Source of the DNA: Chromera velia
Lineage: Eukaryota; Sar; Chromeraceae
Assembly (NCBI GenBank): GCA_018398765.1
Contig: JAHBMJ010000984.1
Location: 52,501 to 102,500 of the forward strand
Direction of reading: 5' to 3'
DNA length: 50,000 bases
Shown: piece after piece, positions 11,538-22,720 of the stretch
Layout of the letters: every line of letters starts with the position of its first letter
How positions within the stretch are numbered: position 1 is the stretch's first letter
Position numbers and translations under genes: made by a program
Notes under the pieces: generated by a model
What the model saw: the letters and a program-made list of their open reading frames with translations, nothing else
What the model was told of the DNA's origin: nothing
Database searches by the model: none

Positions 11538-11838
11538 CGTCTGTCTGTCTGTCTGTCTGTCTGTGTGTCTTCTCTGCAGTGCATTCCGAGGCGGCACTTT
11601 GGCAGCTCGCAACCTGCTTCCCTTTTTGAAAAAGAAGTATCCCCATGCCCCCCTGGTAAAAGACTACGAAGAAGAGACCTCATGGTTGGATGAGGGTTTG
11701 GGGTACACGCTGGCGGTTTTGGGGTTGTTGTTTCAGTGGAACATGGTCAGCTCGGGCATGCCTTGGTTGCTGTGGCTGATCTTCTTCCCTCTGAACATCC
11801 TTGAGAGCATCCTCATGTACGTCGTGGCGTATGCGTGA
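8102..11838 (+). CDS. Multipass membrane protein, unknown function (6 exons)
   Basis: Exons 8102-8386, 8998-9160, 9983-10065, 10552-10613, 10958-11047 and 11580-11838 join in phase (942 nt) to a 313-residue protein starting MSGKKKEEKTGLQGFLEDQV. The N-terminus is charged. Hydrophobic segments follow: VPFFFGLICAFLGGYYMATI (about 73-92), PVLLFIVRVVVMNIAFFF (about 202-219), LGYTLAVLGLLFQW and PWLLWLIFFPLNILESILM near the C-terminus. A soluble charged stretch (KKVAEALKKDHKKDDNQDN) lies at about 115-133. The start ATG follows a short 5' region without an upstream ATG in frame. All five donors begin GTC. The exon 2 donor at 9161 was preferred over 9157 because it keeps phase. I do not recognise the family; it could be a conserved alveolate membrane protein. 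Confidence 0.75.
8706..8997 (+). repeat. Tandem copies of a 3' splice site in intron 1
   Basis: A 66-75-bp unit is repeated. It contains GATTGATTCTGCAG followed by GCGTTCCGT, which are the intron end and the first bases of exon 2. Copies of GCGTTCCGT or GCGTCCCGT start at 8721 (AG lost, CCG instead of CAG), 8787, 8853, 8928 and 8998 (used here). Confidence 0.9.
9566..9613 (+). repeat. CTGT/CTGC tetranucleotide tract in intron 2
   Basis: Runs of CTGTCTGC lie inside intron 2 of the gene starting at 8102. No other signal was noted in this intron. Confidence 0.8.
10066..10087 (+). repeat. (GTCA)n tract that starts at a splice donor
   Basis: The donor after exon 3 (GTCAGT at 10066) is the first unit of about five GTCA repeats. 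Confidence 0.8.
10421..11568 (+). repeat. Microsatellites in introns 3 and 5
   Basis: (CT)n then (GT)n at 10421-10467, and (CCGT)n/(CTGT)n at 11486-11568. The second ends just before the acceptor TCTCTGCAG at 11572-11579. Confidence 0.85.
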
Positions 11839-13827
11839 GGAGGAAGAAGGGAGAATGGAGGGGAGGGGGCGCACAGACACACAGGCAGGAAAAAGGGAAA
11901 GTCACCAGTCGGGTAGGAAGGAAGGGAACCAGGGAGCAAGATGGTCCTCAAGTGTGAAACCAGCTTTGTGTGCCCTTGGTTTTGGTTTTGGGGTTTCATG
12001 AAAGAAGGGAGAGCAGTCCGTGAAGAAAGGAGGCGGGGGGCAGGTTTTTGCAAATGTGGGTGTCAGACCAAAGAGAAGGAAAGGAGAGAAAGGTTCGTTT
12101 GAAGATGGCTGAGGAATGTGCAAATCGATCGATGAGATTTTGCAATATTCCAGAATAAGGATTGATTGAGAGAATCTTCATGCAGTGCTGAACAGTTTTG
12201 CTTCTCGGTAGCAAAGGATAGGCGACAGATAGGGTTGCGTACTGATTGAAGTGATGGGGTCCCAGAACTTTGAAATGAAGAAGCGGAAGGGAGCGTTATC
12301 AGAATTAAAGTAAAACGACAGATTTATCCACATGATTCTACATTCCTGTGTCATGTATTAATATGTGCTGAGTCATATGATGGCCACAAGCAAATCGGTT
12401 TCTAGATCGGTTTAAGGATTAATTCGAGCATCCGACGGAGAAGACTCAGAAAAGCCGTCGAACTGCCTCTAGCTTGCGTGTCGCGCGGCCTGCGCTAGAG
12501 CCCGCGCTAAATGCTAAAAGCCTTAGTAGAAAGAATTAAGCGAGTAGCGATGGTGCATGATGACGATGATGAATCATTCAACTAAGTAGGAGATTATCAT
12601 GATCGACGATGAGAAAAGATATAAGCTGTACATAGCAAAATTATTAAGGTAAGCTTATACAACGTTTAGCTAGTAAAGCGTACTTGCATGATGGAGTCAG
12701 TTAGAGTTTTGCCTCATAATTGTAATTAAGCCTGAGTGACTATAGTACTATAGCTCTAGTAGTAACTATAGTTGTAAATCTTCTGGTTTACTATACTGTT
12801 GTTTCTTAAAAGTATATAAATTTTTCTGTTGGCAATCTAGTTGGTCTTACTAAAACTCGGTAATTTGAGTTGAACTTGTCACTGGCTGCACTAAGACTTG
12901 CTTGTAGGAATTACTAACTTCCTATAAGATCGTTTCTCTGACTTTCTCACCCCGTTCATTCCCCAGTTCATTTTTTGACCTGCTTCTAGACCTGCTTCCT
13001 TCGTCCTTCAATCTAGGCTGAGTAGTAGGCTCCGCACTACATAAAAAAAAGAGAAAAGATTAGAAAAACTTTTTTTAATAGATTTTTTTTTATTTAAACT
13101 TTTTATTTATTATGGCCCGGCAAGTCAACAGACAAACAACTGTTGTTGAGGTATTGCAAGAGTGTTGCATGGTATGTTACGTAAAAACTATATATGTTTT
13201 GGTTAATAAATAAAAAAAGAAAAAAAAGATTAGAAACTTTTTTTTTTCTTTTTTTATTTATGGAGTGCAGAGCTTAGCCTTCAATTCAAATTCAGATAAC
13301 TTTCCGTACTAATTGTGCATGCTTCTCTATTAAAAAACGAAGAAACTTTGAAGATAATCAGTTTGTAAAGCTAAATTACTATAGTTAAACGCTAGGCTAA
13401 ACGATAAAAAGTTTTTGTAAGAGTACGTCTAGGAGTATGTCTTTATATATATATTTTTGTAAATATTTGATGTATTTTTATCGTGGTAGTTTTGTGAACT
13501 TGAAGTCATTTAAAAATAATCAGCTTCAAAAAATAGCAAAAAAATAGGTTTAAATATAATATAATGACAAGCGTAGGCCGGCATAACGGACACCAAAAGG
13601 GATCGATCCAAATGCTGATACAGAGTCTGTAACAAAGAAGGCAAAAGCGTTCGGCAACGTTTATTAGGGGGCCGGTGCGAGAGAGCGAAAACACAAAGTA
13701 ATATGACATTGATATGGTTTTGTCTATAGAGTTTGGTGGGGGTTCTTTGGGGTTTGGATTTGATGCAGAAACAAACCAATCCAAATAACAGAGCTAGGCA
13801 CGCATCATATTCTGTTGATGTTTTCAG
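11839..13827. other. Long AT-rich spacer
   Basis: From about 12300 the sequence is AT-rich with no coding signal. Two similar A/T blocks lie at about 13042-13085 and 13205-13255. The flanks at about 13020-13045 and 13255-13290 are weakly inverted copies (TTTATG then AGTGC then GAGC), so a degraded MITE-like element is possible. Confidence 0.4.
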
Positions 13828-14158
13828 ATTGTCAGCCAGAATCTCACCCATTTGGCGGATCGGCCGGGTTCTGGACTCCCTGGCGGAGAATACGATTCTG
13901 TTGAACCTGTGGGCCTGTGGCAGACAGGAATGGGAAGACTCTCGCAAGGGAGACTCTCTCGCGGTGACAGTCTTCTTCTATCTCACTCAGTTGATGCTGG
14001 AGACGGACTTGATTGCGTTGCGGGGTGCAAGCGTGCGATCATCGGGGCTTGGCTGGTTTGTCTGTCTGACAGCTAGTGTCTGTCAATCTCTCTCCGGGGT
14101 GGCCTGCAGGCGCGGGTCCAGGACAACAAACCAACTTGTTCGAAGGAGACCTTTGTGA
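13828..14158 (+). CDS. Exon-like stretch, unassigned
   Basis: It follows a good acceptor (GATGTTTTCAG). Two frames stay open. One reads LSARISPIWRIGRVLDSLAE and has GC-rich third positions; the other reads IVSQNLTHLADRPGSGLPGG and stops at about 14075. No domain is recognised and no start codon is certain. It could be the last exon of a small gene or a remnant. Confidence 0.25.
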
Positions 14159-14438
14159 CAAGCAGCGGTCCCTAACAACCTTCAGAGACTCTAGCTGCAA
14201 GCTTGGATGGGGGTAGGTGGGGGAGGGGAGGAGGGGGGGCGGGGAACGAAAGGTGCTGGTGCTGTGGGACAACAAGGAAATTTTCAGTGCCTGCCTGGAG
14301 GGGCAAGCACGAGTCCATCACCACCTCTATATCGTTGTGTGCAGCGAGAAGAAGGACACGTGCAAACGTACGGGGATTTTCTGTCCATGCACAGAGACCA
14401 ATCGGGCTTCTCGACCCGGCCTCCACTGTGTGTACGTA

Positions 14439-14524
14439 CGTCTTGGTTGTCTTCCGTGTTTGCGTGCATCGTTGGCTCAACCGTCTTGGTTGTCTTCCGT
14501 GTTTGCGTGCATCGTTGGCTCAAC
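14439..14524 (+). repeat. Exact 43-bp tandem duplication
   Basis: 14439-14481 is repeated without change at 14482-14524. Forty-three is not a multiple of three, so any frame crossing it is shifted. The perfect identity suggests a recent event. Confidence 0.9.
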
Positions 14525-14766
14525 AGAGCTTTCCGTTGCCGACGTCTTCTTTTCCTTTTCGCCTCTTCTGTACACCTTCTCCGTAGCATCTGTACCCGCT
14601 CCTACCTGTCCAGTTGACAACGGGGACGTTTTCCCACCACTGGGACAAGACGACCCGCCCTTCGGCGCTTAGGCGCTTATGGGAGGGACGGGAAGGGTTT
14701 TCGTTTGATAGGGAGGCTGCCAAGCTAACCTGTGGATACTCATACTGCAGAGAGAGCCAGAGACCG

Positions 14767-15640
14767 TCACGGTAGGCAGACCGACGTGGCCAATGACCGT
14801 CCGCGAATATTTGCAGGAGGGACCCTCTCCCAGCGAAGGAGGCGCTGGATGAGGTTTGAACAGCGTTCACGAACGGTTTTATTTTCGTGACTGAGACGGA
14901 GCTGTTGGCACCTGCACAGCATAGAGTGGTCCAACTGTGCAGAGAGGCTGGGGGGCTCATGTGTGCTCGCACCTGCACAGATAGAGCAGAAGAAAAGAAA
15001 AAAAGGTAAAAAGTGATAATCGGGACAGCGAACATGATAAGAGGGGCAGGGAAGTTTTGTTGGTTCGCTGAAGATATGAAATTTTACCGACTCGATGAAA
15101 ACAAGCAACCTTCTAATTCTTTATCAGAGGGCGATCTATAAAAGTGTGAAAAGGGACGCGACGGAGTTTCTTCTCTTTTCGTTTCCTCCGTACTTTGCAA
15201 GAAGAGTCGCCGACAAGCACACACAGAGATGATGGAAAGAAAGACATAGTGGAGGAGAGAATTTAGTAGATTTGGAGACTGAGGTGCACATATAGCATAA
15301 AAAGTTGGAAGGAAACAGTTCGACAGACAAATGGACCGGCGGTGGGGCATGAAAAATCTCAGAGGGTGAGACAAGTATGCGGACAGGCTGACGGTAAACA
15401 GAAAGCGAGAAAAACACAGGCCAGCTCCCAGAGAGAAAAGTAATCAAGTAAAGCGCAAACGACGCAGTCGCTCGGCGCTCACCTGCACCAAACTGTTTCC
15501 CTGAAGAGGAAGTCAGTGTCTGAGGCGCAGTTAGCTGTCGAAGGAAAGGGCACCGCATCATATTTTTCCTGAAAGAATCAAACCTCATGCAGTGAGTGAG
15601 CAAGTCATCAGAGAACCTCCCTCCACCCTGATTTGCTCTC
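14767..15640 (-). CDS. Partial two-exon gene, unknown product
   Basis: Exon 15483-15640 follows TTTCATCCACAG and codes GGGRFSDDLLTHCMRFDSF and LRQLTAPQTLTSSSGKQFG. Its donor is GTGAGC in phase 1. Exon 14767-14972 follows ATCTGTGCAG, starts in phase 1 and codes LSAQLDHSMLCRCQQLRLSH, then NKTVRERCSNLIQRLLRWER, and ends at a stop at 14767-14769. The phase match and helix-like composition support a real minus-strand gene. The 5' exons were not found and no family is recognised. Confidence 0.35.
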
Positions 15641-15857
15641 CTGTGGATGAAACAAAGCAACGTGGAGAAGAAAACATCGTTTATTGGAAGCTCACTATCA
15701 GCTAATCAGTCAAACTGCTTAGTAGTTATCCAAGCAGAAAGACGTCGACACAGAAGGTGGGAGAGAAGCAACGATGGTACAAGGAAACGGAAAAATTTCC
15801 ACAGTCACGGTCGCTCTGGCTAGAAACGTCAACTTTTCTGTTTTCTGAAGTTACTGT

Positions 15858-16088
15858 ATACGGACGAGGTCTAGAGACGATATTTCGACTTTCCTCAAGT
15901 ACAGTGTTCAGGTGGATGCTGCGGACAGTCGATCGGCTTGCAAGATTTGCAAGATGGAAGATGCCATACGGGACCTGCCAGCAAGACAGACAGATATTTG
16001 TAGAGATCCTGACCTGGATGGCACGAATTCCTCTGAAGCGCCTTCCGAGCATTCCACCTGCGTGTCGGAGGGTCTCCATCCCAATTAA
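15858..16088 (+). CDS. Exon-like stretch with a Cys-rich motif
   Basis: After an acceptor-like TTTTCTGAAG near 15850, one frame reads DDISTFLKYSVQVDAADSRS and then ACKICKMEDAIRDLPARQTD. It stops at TAA about 16086-16088, inside a 35-bp tandem repeat. It has no start codon of its own and lies outside any modelled gene. It may be a last exon or a relic. Confidence 0.22.
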   Translation: MRTRSRDDISTFLKYSVQVDAADSRSACKICKMEDAIRDLPARQTDICRDPDLDGTNSSEAPSEHSTCVSEGLHPN

Positions 16089-16152
16089 AGAACTGCGTGT
16101 CGGAGGGTCTCCATCCCAATTAAAGAACTGCGTGTAGGAGGGTCTCCATCCC
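16053..16152 (+). repeat. 35-bp tandem repeat, about three copies
   Basis: The unit CTGCGTGTCGGAGGGTCTCC plus CATCCCAATTAAAGAA is repeated twice in full. A third, shortened copy lacks the AATTA part. Confidence 0.85.
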
Positions 16153-17776
16153 AAAGAACTGCAGACATGACAGAAGGGGAAAATCGAGGACATATACTGT
16201 CTCTCTCTCTCACACACATACATACAGTGAACACTTACGTACACGTGCACGCTTCGCTGTCCCCTCGCATCTATGCATTCGCACGCATAAATATCAAAAA
16301 TATAGATGTACATATGCAACCAGACGCAACAAAAGGAGCAAATGGGCACGACTACAGAGATAGGTGTGCGTTCGCTTTAAAGACCCCCTGCATGGCTGTA
16401 AGAAAATGTTCTGACCTCGAGAAGGAGCAACGGTGAGAACTTTGGTTTCGTTTTCGCCGTCCAGCTCCTCCATCTCTCCTGGACAGGCTTTAAATTGCCA
16501 TTCCCTTCAAATCTGCATGAACCATCACATTATGCATGCCATGAAAAGTCAAGTAAGTTGTCTCATCGATGCCGTTAGACATGAACGCCCTGACTGCGCC
16601 AACAATGAACTGATGTCTCTGCCCACATGAATGCACCAAAAGAGGGCAAATCAGACAGCACAAAGGGGACAGTAACAACAAAAGAGCTTCTGCAATTGCA
16701 ATCCCTCCTCTCTTTTTTGAGCATCTCAAGCGGAGTGAAAAACGCGTGAACGAATGACAACTCAACCGTAAACGCACCTTCCACTCAGTAACAGAGATGA
16801 CTCTCCAAGGTATCCGCCCTACAAGCACTCCGGCCCTAGCTCCGTCAACCAAGGTCGTCGCCCTGAGCTGCATCGCGCTGCATGCGCCGCGTTTCCTTGA
16901 ACATGACTGTCGAGTACACGATCACTCAATGACACGAACACAACATGCACGCATGAACGCTCGAAGGACATGATGACGACCATGAAAAGTTCACGAACAT
17001 CACCCACATGAAGTCACACACGAAGACGATCATGACGATGAAGACAACAACGATGAACAAGACTCCACGTAGACGATGTCCATTTTTGGATTGACGGAGC
17101 GAACTCTCCAGGGACCCCAACGACACAGCTAGGCGTCGAAGGCAGAAAGACAGACTGCCTGGCTGCCCAGATAGGGGCCGTCTTTTCGTCTTTCCCCGCA
17201 ACCCCCCCGGAGACAAGCCCCCTCTCCCACCACTGCAGTGGGTGGACGCCCAAACCCACAGTTCGAATGGCATTGCCAAACGGCGACCAGAAGACCCCGA
17301 CAGCCGCCTCTCCCCTCCCCCCATCTCTGCATCTCTTCTCCTCTCCTTTCGACATGAAAACAGCTAGAGAGCATGCAGGCACGCGGATCCCCCGGCCATG
17401 CAGAAAGAATCATCTTGGCCTCTCCTCTGCCCCCCTCCTTGTGTACCTTCATTCTGTCCGCATCCTCCTCGACAAGCCACAAAAGGTACAAATAAAATCA
17501 AAGACATGACACAGGCCTCTTGCTGAGACAATCAAGTGTTTCTGCAAGCCGCAGTGAGATCCCCAGTCGGCCCTCTTTCTTCTTCTTCATCCGCTAGCCT
17601 AAGGATATCTTCAACCTGCCAACATGCATCCTTCTTTTCCACCACGAATTCTCTCTTTCTCTGACCCTGTACTCTTTTTTCTTTCTTTCCCCCTCCACGA
17701 CCTCCCTCGACGTTCCAAAGACGTCCACGTGCAGACAGAAAAGAGACTGAGGGAAAGAGTCTGGATGGTTGCGTTG

Positions 17777-17900
17777 CTCCCTGACATTTTGCTTTGAGGC
17801 CCCAAATCGCCCCCCCCTCACTACTCCCAAATCGGTTTTCTCTTCAAAACCCAAGAAGGCCAATGACATTTGCAGAGAGGGGAAGAGAAGACAAGGTGAA
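17777..17900. repeat. Copy 1 of a local duplication
   Basis: It shares CTGACATTTT, GAGGCCCC, a C-run, TACTCCCAAATCGGTTTTCT and GAGGGGAAGAGAAG in the same order with 18577-18700. On the minus strand both copies read EEKTDLGV. Confidence 0.65.
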
Positions 17901-18576
17901 GGTGAACAAGAATAAAATTGGAGTGAAATTCTTGGTCCCCTCTCTCTGCAACATTCTACCAGATTCCCAGCTGTTCCCCTTGTTTCTTCTCCCTCTCTTT
18001 CACAGCAGAATATGCTGCAATCCGCTTTCCTTTCCATTTCTCTGCGACCTTTTCCTCTTCTGCCTTCCTTCACTTCATCAACATCTTTGGCTCTTTCTTT
18101 TTCCATTTCCCTGCATCTTTCTCACTTTCTTTCTCTCTCCCTCCCACTTCATTCGGTAGAGACGTCCAGACAGTCAGTTTCCTTGAAGGCAGAAACCTCA
18201 GGAGACCCACCTTCAACCCATTCCGAATGAGAAAAGGGACCCATGGAAGGCCCAGGAAGCGAGCACATAGGGCCAGTCCTCAGATGAAGCTCAGCAGGGA
18301 CTTCAAATAGAGGGAAGAGATACAGAAGCAACCAGGGCGAATGAAAAGCAGACAACTGCGAAGAGAGCCTCTTGTGTGTCAGGGAGGCGCTGATTGAACA
18401 GGTCGTGCATGCGATGAAAGAACTATGTGTTAGAATGGAAAACGCTCCGCTTGGATTTCTTTTTACTGGCCTGGCTTCTCATCAGCTTCTCCCAAAGTTT
18501 CCCCCACAGGATATATTCTTTTTAATTCATTCTTTGTCCCCACCCTGAACATCCGGAGCCGCGTACATTGCTGCCT

Positions 18577-18700
18577 GCCTGACATTTTTCCCTGAGGCCC
18601 CCAATCTCCCCCCCCCCCTCCCAGTACTCCCAAATCGGTTTTCTCTTCAAGAGTGAAGAATGCACATGATATCACGAGGAGAGGGAAGAGAAGCTAAAGA
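18577..18700. repeat. Copy 2 of a local duplication
   Basis: The partner of 17777-17900, about 800 bp away, with indels and base changes. Confidence 0.65.
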
Positions 18701-18949
18701 AAAAAGAGAGAGAAAAACAAAAGTTAAAATCATGTGAAGGGCTTTGCTCCACGATGGCTTTTGTTTCCTTTCTAGCTCTGGTCGCGAAAGACAGACCAGA
18801 AAGACACACGGCCCCCCACCCCCCTCCACTTGATTCTCCCACCCTAATAGAAAGCCTCTCTGTACAGGCACGCACAATGCCGACATGCAGTACGTATGGA
18901 CCTGCATTTGGTGCTCAGGGTTCGTCTTTTTTGTCCCGTCTATATCGAG

Positions 18950-19105
18950 ATGTCACCCATGACCACTCCAACCCGAAAACCTATGCCATTCAACCCCCGA
19001 CACAGCGAGCGACCAGAGAGGCTTCAGAGGTTCCTGTTGTCTCTCTACGCGATTCTGTGCTTCTTCTCTGTGTGTGTGATTCTTGGGGGAGTCCTGTTTG
19101 TGTAG
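18950..19105 (+). CDS. Possible 51-aa tail-anchored small protein
   Basis: ATG at 18950 opens a 51-residue frame. It has a Pro/Arg-rich front (TPTRKPMPFNPRHSERPERL) and a hydrophobic C-terminus (LLSLYAILCFFSVCVILGGV) ending LFV, as in a single tail-anchor membrane protein. It lies downstream of the CAP gene on the opposite strand. It could be chance or the last exon of an unseen plus-strand gene. No family is recognised. Confidence 0.3.
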   Translation: MSPMTTPTRKPMPFNPRHSERPERLQRFLLSLYAILCFFSVCVILGGVLFV

Positions 19106-19508
19106 TTGATTTTCCTTTTTTTTTCATTTTTTGCATTTTTTTTCTAGAGAAGCGGAGCCGCTTCTCTGTCGAAGCCTTGCTTGTAAATGCAGTCATGGCT
19201 TCAGAAAACAAAGGATTTTGCCCCTGGAGGCCATAATTGAGATTTCTTCTCGCATTCAAGAGACACACAAACACAAATGCTCAGCCTGACTTTCCTTTTG
19301 ATTTAGAAAAAAAACGATTGAACTCGCAAAGATTGTAGAGCACACCTTCACGAGTTCAAGTGTGCAAGAGTTACACCGCCCCGCACACCAGTTGCCAGTC
19401 CTCTGACGGGTTCCTCCGACTGTCGTGGTGTTTCTGAGCACACAAGGGAGAGAAGGGAGGGGAGTACACAGACTGAGTGAACAGAACCGGCTCGGACCTT
19501 TACAACAG

Positions 19509-20006
19509 CTAGAGGGAATTTCTCCCACGTTCCTTCCCTTGTGCGTGCAATTGGAGCAGAGCATTCAAAGCTGTCACGGTCAAAAGTCCGTCCCCCGAGA
19601 TTGAGGTCAGGATAGTTGAGGGATGGAGTGCCTGAACAAAGGGCCCCACAGAGAAAGTCCTGTAAATAACTTGCAGACTGACTTGTTTTCCACCCTCCTC
19701 AATGTCACGCGCCTCCTCTCTCGTCTTCTTTGACCGTCTCCAGCAGCACAACAGAAACACGCCCCCACCAAGAGCAGTCACGATACAGATCAGAACGACG
19801 GCCGACAGGAAGACCGTCCACCTGCACGAAGAAATCAGAGAGAGACAAATTCTACTCATGCAGCTTCCCAGACTTTCATCAACTAGACACGCACATAAGG
19901 AGATTCAGCAAGGGCAGAGAGGCACAAATACAGATAGAGATACAGAGAGAAGAACAGAGAGAGCGGGGGGAGGGGACAGAAGGGGAGAGAGAGAGAGAGA
20001 GAGAAA

Positions 20007-20038
<32 letters not shown>

Positions 20039-20047
20039 AAAAAAAAA

Positions 20048-20109
<62 letters not shown>

Positions 20110-20118
20110 CAGAGAGAC

Positions 20119-20165
<47 letters not shown>

Positions 20166-20911
20166 AAGAACGTTCCAGAAGTAGCTTGCTAGGTCGAATT
20201 GGTCCACTGACCACTGTCTACATGAGCAACAGAGGCCGTCACAAAATCTCCTGGCTGGAATAATTCTGCGTGTCCACGAACTCCCTCGATCGCGACAGAG
20301 AACCTCGAGACATCAGACTGATCAGAACGGATGATCTGCAAGCAACACGGAAGAAAGATGAAGCGTACGCAAATTTCCCCTCGCAATTAACACAGAGTGC
20401 ATTCATGTACAAACCTTGGTCCGGCAGCGTCCGGTGGTCTTCGTCTGGGTGGTTGATGCGCGCGCATAATGGTAAGGGCTTACAGTCCGCATGAAAGTGT
20501 ATCCCCTAAAAAGATGCGCTACTTTTCTGTCATGATGTCGGAACTGACGGGTGTTGCGGCCAGATCAGCCCGCAGTCTCTCACAGCGACATCAACCGTGG
20601 AGGCAAAGTACGGACCTGGACTTCTTTTCGTCCCCTGACGATGGTGAAGAAGTCCCCTGCGTGGGATAGAGGACAGTAGAGGCCCTTCCTGAGGTCCAGC
20701 GAGTCTCCTTCAACAAAAACCTGCACAAAAAGGGGGGCAAAAACCACACTTTGAGACTCTGAATAGAGTGAACTCTATGTAGTTGCATACGAGTGGGAGA
20801 AATACAAACAGAGAAGAAGGGTGTCACAATTGAAAAATCCAACTGAATTCTTCGCGTCGACCAACCGAAATATACGGCTGCGTCTCTGCTGGCCTCTTTT
20901 GAACCCACTAA

Positions 20912-20951
<40 letters not shown>

Positions 20952-20974
20952 CCTCCCTCTCCCTCTCTCTCTGC

Positions 20975-21018
<44 letters not shown>

Positions 21019-22628
21019 GTGTGACTGTGCGTATCTCGGTGAGTCTATCTCTCTGCCCCTTTCGAATACGGTCAAATCGACTGACTGAATGACCCACCCT
21101 AGCGTGCGACGGGACGAGGGTGACCACGTCGAGTCGCTTCTTCACTTCCTCAGGGAAAGGGAGGTCCGATACCTTGATCTCCACATTCCTGCCGTCCCGC
21201 ACCAGCTCCAGGATCCTCTCCGTAATCTCTCGGATAAAGTCCCTCTTCTCCTCAGGGCTCTGCAACTCCAGACCTTCCAGAATCCACTCGGAGGGCAACT
21301 CAACCTGAAGGCAGTGCGTCCATAGAGAGTGGCAAGTGCTTTAAACGAACTGACTGCACAAGCACTTGCATGCATGGAAACTCGAGGGAGCTAACACGAA
21401 AGAACAGTTCTCTCAGTTGTTCTCTCACTTTTCTCCTTGCATCTCTGTCCGTTTTATCTCGGAACTTGCTATCGCGACCCACCGTTCCATCCTCTTCAAA
21501 CTGCACCCCAGAGGTCGTGGGGGTCGTTGTGATGGTGGTTGCTTCTGTGGTGGAAGTAGTTGTGGCCGTGGTGGTGCTTGTCGTTGCGGTTGTGGTAGTG
21601 GTTGCTTCTGTGGTGGAAGTAGTTGTGGCCGTGGTGGTGCTTGTCGTTGTGGTTGTGATGGTGGCTGCTTCCGTGGTGGAGTGGTCGTGGTGGTTGTCGT
21701 TGTATTGGTGGTTGCTTCTGTGGTTGAAGTAGTTGTGTCCGTGGAGGTGGTTGCCGCTGTGGTGGTACTGGTAGTGCTTGCTTCTGTGGTGGTTGTCGTA
21801 GTGGTCGTAGTGGGGGTTGTCGTTGTGGTTTTAGTGGTGGTGGTTGCTTCTGTGGTGGAGCTACTCGTAGTTGTCGTAGTGGTTGTTGTGGTGGAGATTG
21901 TTGAGTTGCCTGCACCGTGAGAATGACAGCACAGCAAATGTCGTTGTTTTTCATTGTGTGCAAGTGTGCTGTCACTATTGACAGCTGTCATCAAACATGC
22001 CTTGTATTACAAAGCCTCTCTTGTGAAAGCACATGCTGCACTATGACTCTCGCCCTCTCTTCTCTCGCCCTGCCTCGTTCACGTATGCATGAAAGAAAGT
22101 AACAAACTTAGCAATGTCTCTCATGCAATGAGGGAGAGACCCCCACTTAGAACAAACACGAAACGGTCCAACCAAAACACCCGAAAGGGCCCTGTTGGTA
22201 CAATATTACACTACTATGCACGCAAGGATCGATCACTCGAGAGTGAATTCTCAACTGACCATAGAGACCCCACGCCTGAGCCTCCAGGAGGCAATCTGCC
22301 TCCGTCTTCAGGCTGCTTCGGGGCAAAACGTTCTCCTGGTAGCATCCCCACGAATTCGGCACAGAGCAACGATCGCCCTCCTCTCCGCGATATCTGTGCG
22401 CATGCATGCAATTAGAGATTGTTGATATGCATGGAGTAAAGTGAATGTGAACATAAAAAGCATGTGGAAAGAAAATGCTTCAGGAACAGTAAGCCACACT
22501 CGTCTTCTCTTTTGTCCAGCTCTCTTGCATATCTGCGTACGGAAATGGAGTCACTGATGAGGGAAGAAGAAAAGGGTGAGCCATTCGAAATTGGAGGGGA
22601 AGTGCACACACACACTCACGTACACAAA

Positions 22629-22662
<34 letters not shown>

Positions 22663-22676
22663 AGAGACAGAGACAG

Positions 22677-22720
<44 letters not shown>

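Larger units (their letters stand above)
16153..18949. other. Spacer with no assembled gene
   Basis: A possible last exon on the minus strand at about 16490-16628 follows ATGTGGGCAG and reads RHQFIVGAVRAFMSNGIDET before its stop; support is weak. The rest is pyrimidine-rich or purine-rich DNA with open frames that look like shadows. A duplicated block lies at about 17777-17900 and 18577-18700. Confidence 0.35.

Noticed and set aside
19879-20214. Open frames across the GAAA/CAGA tract
   Set aside because: Pure microsatellite translation inside an intron of the CAP gene.
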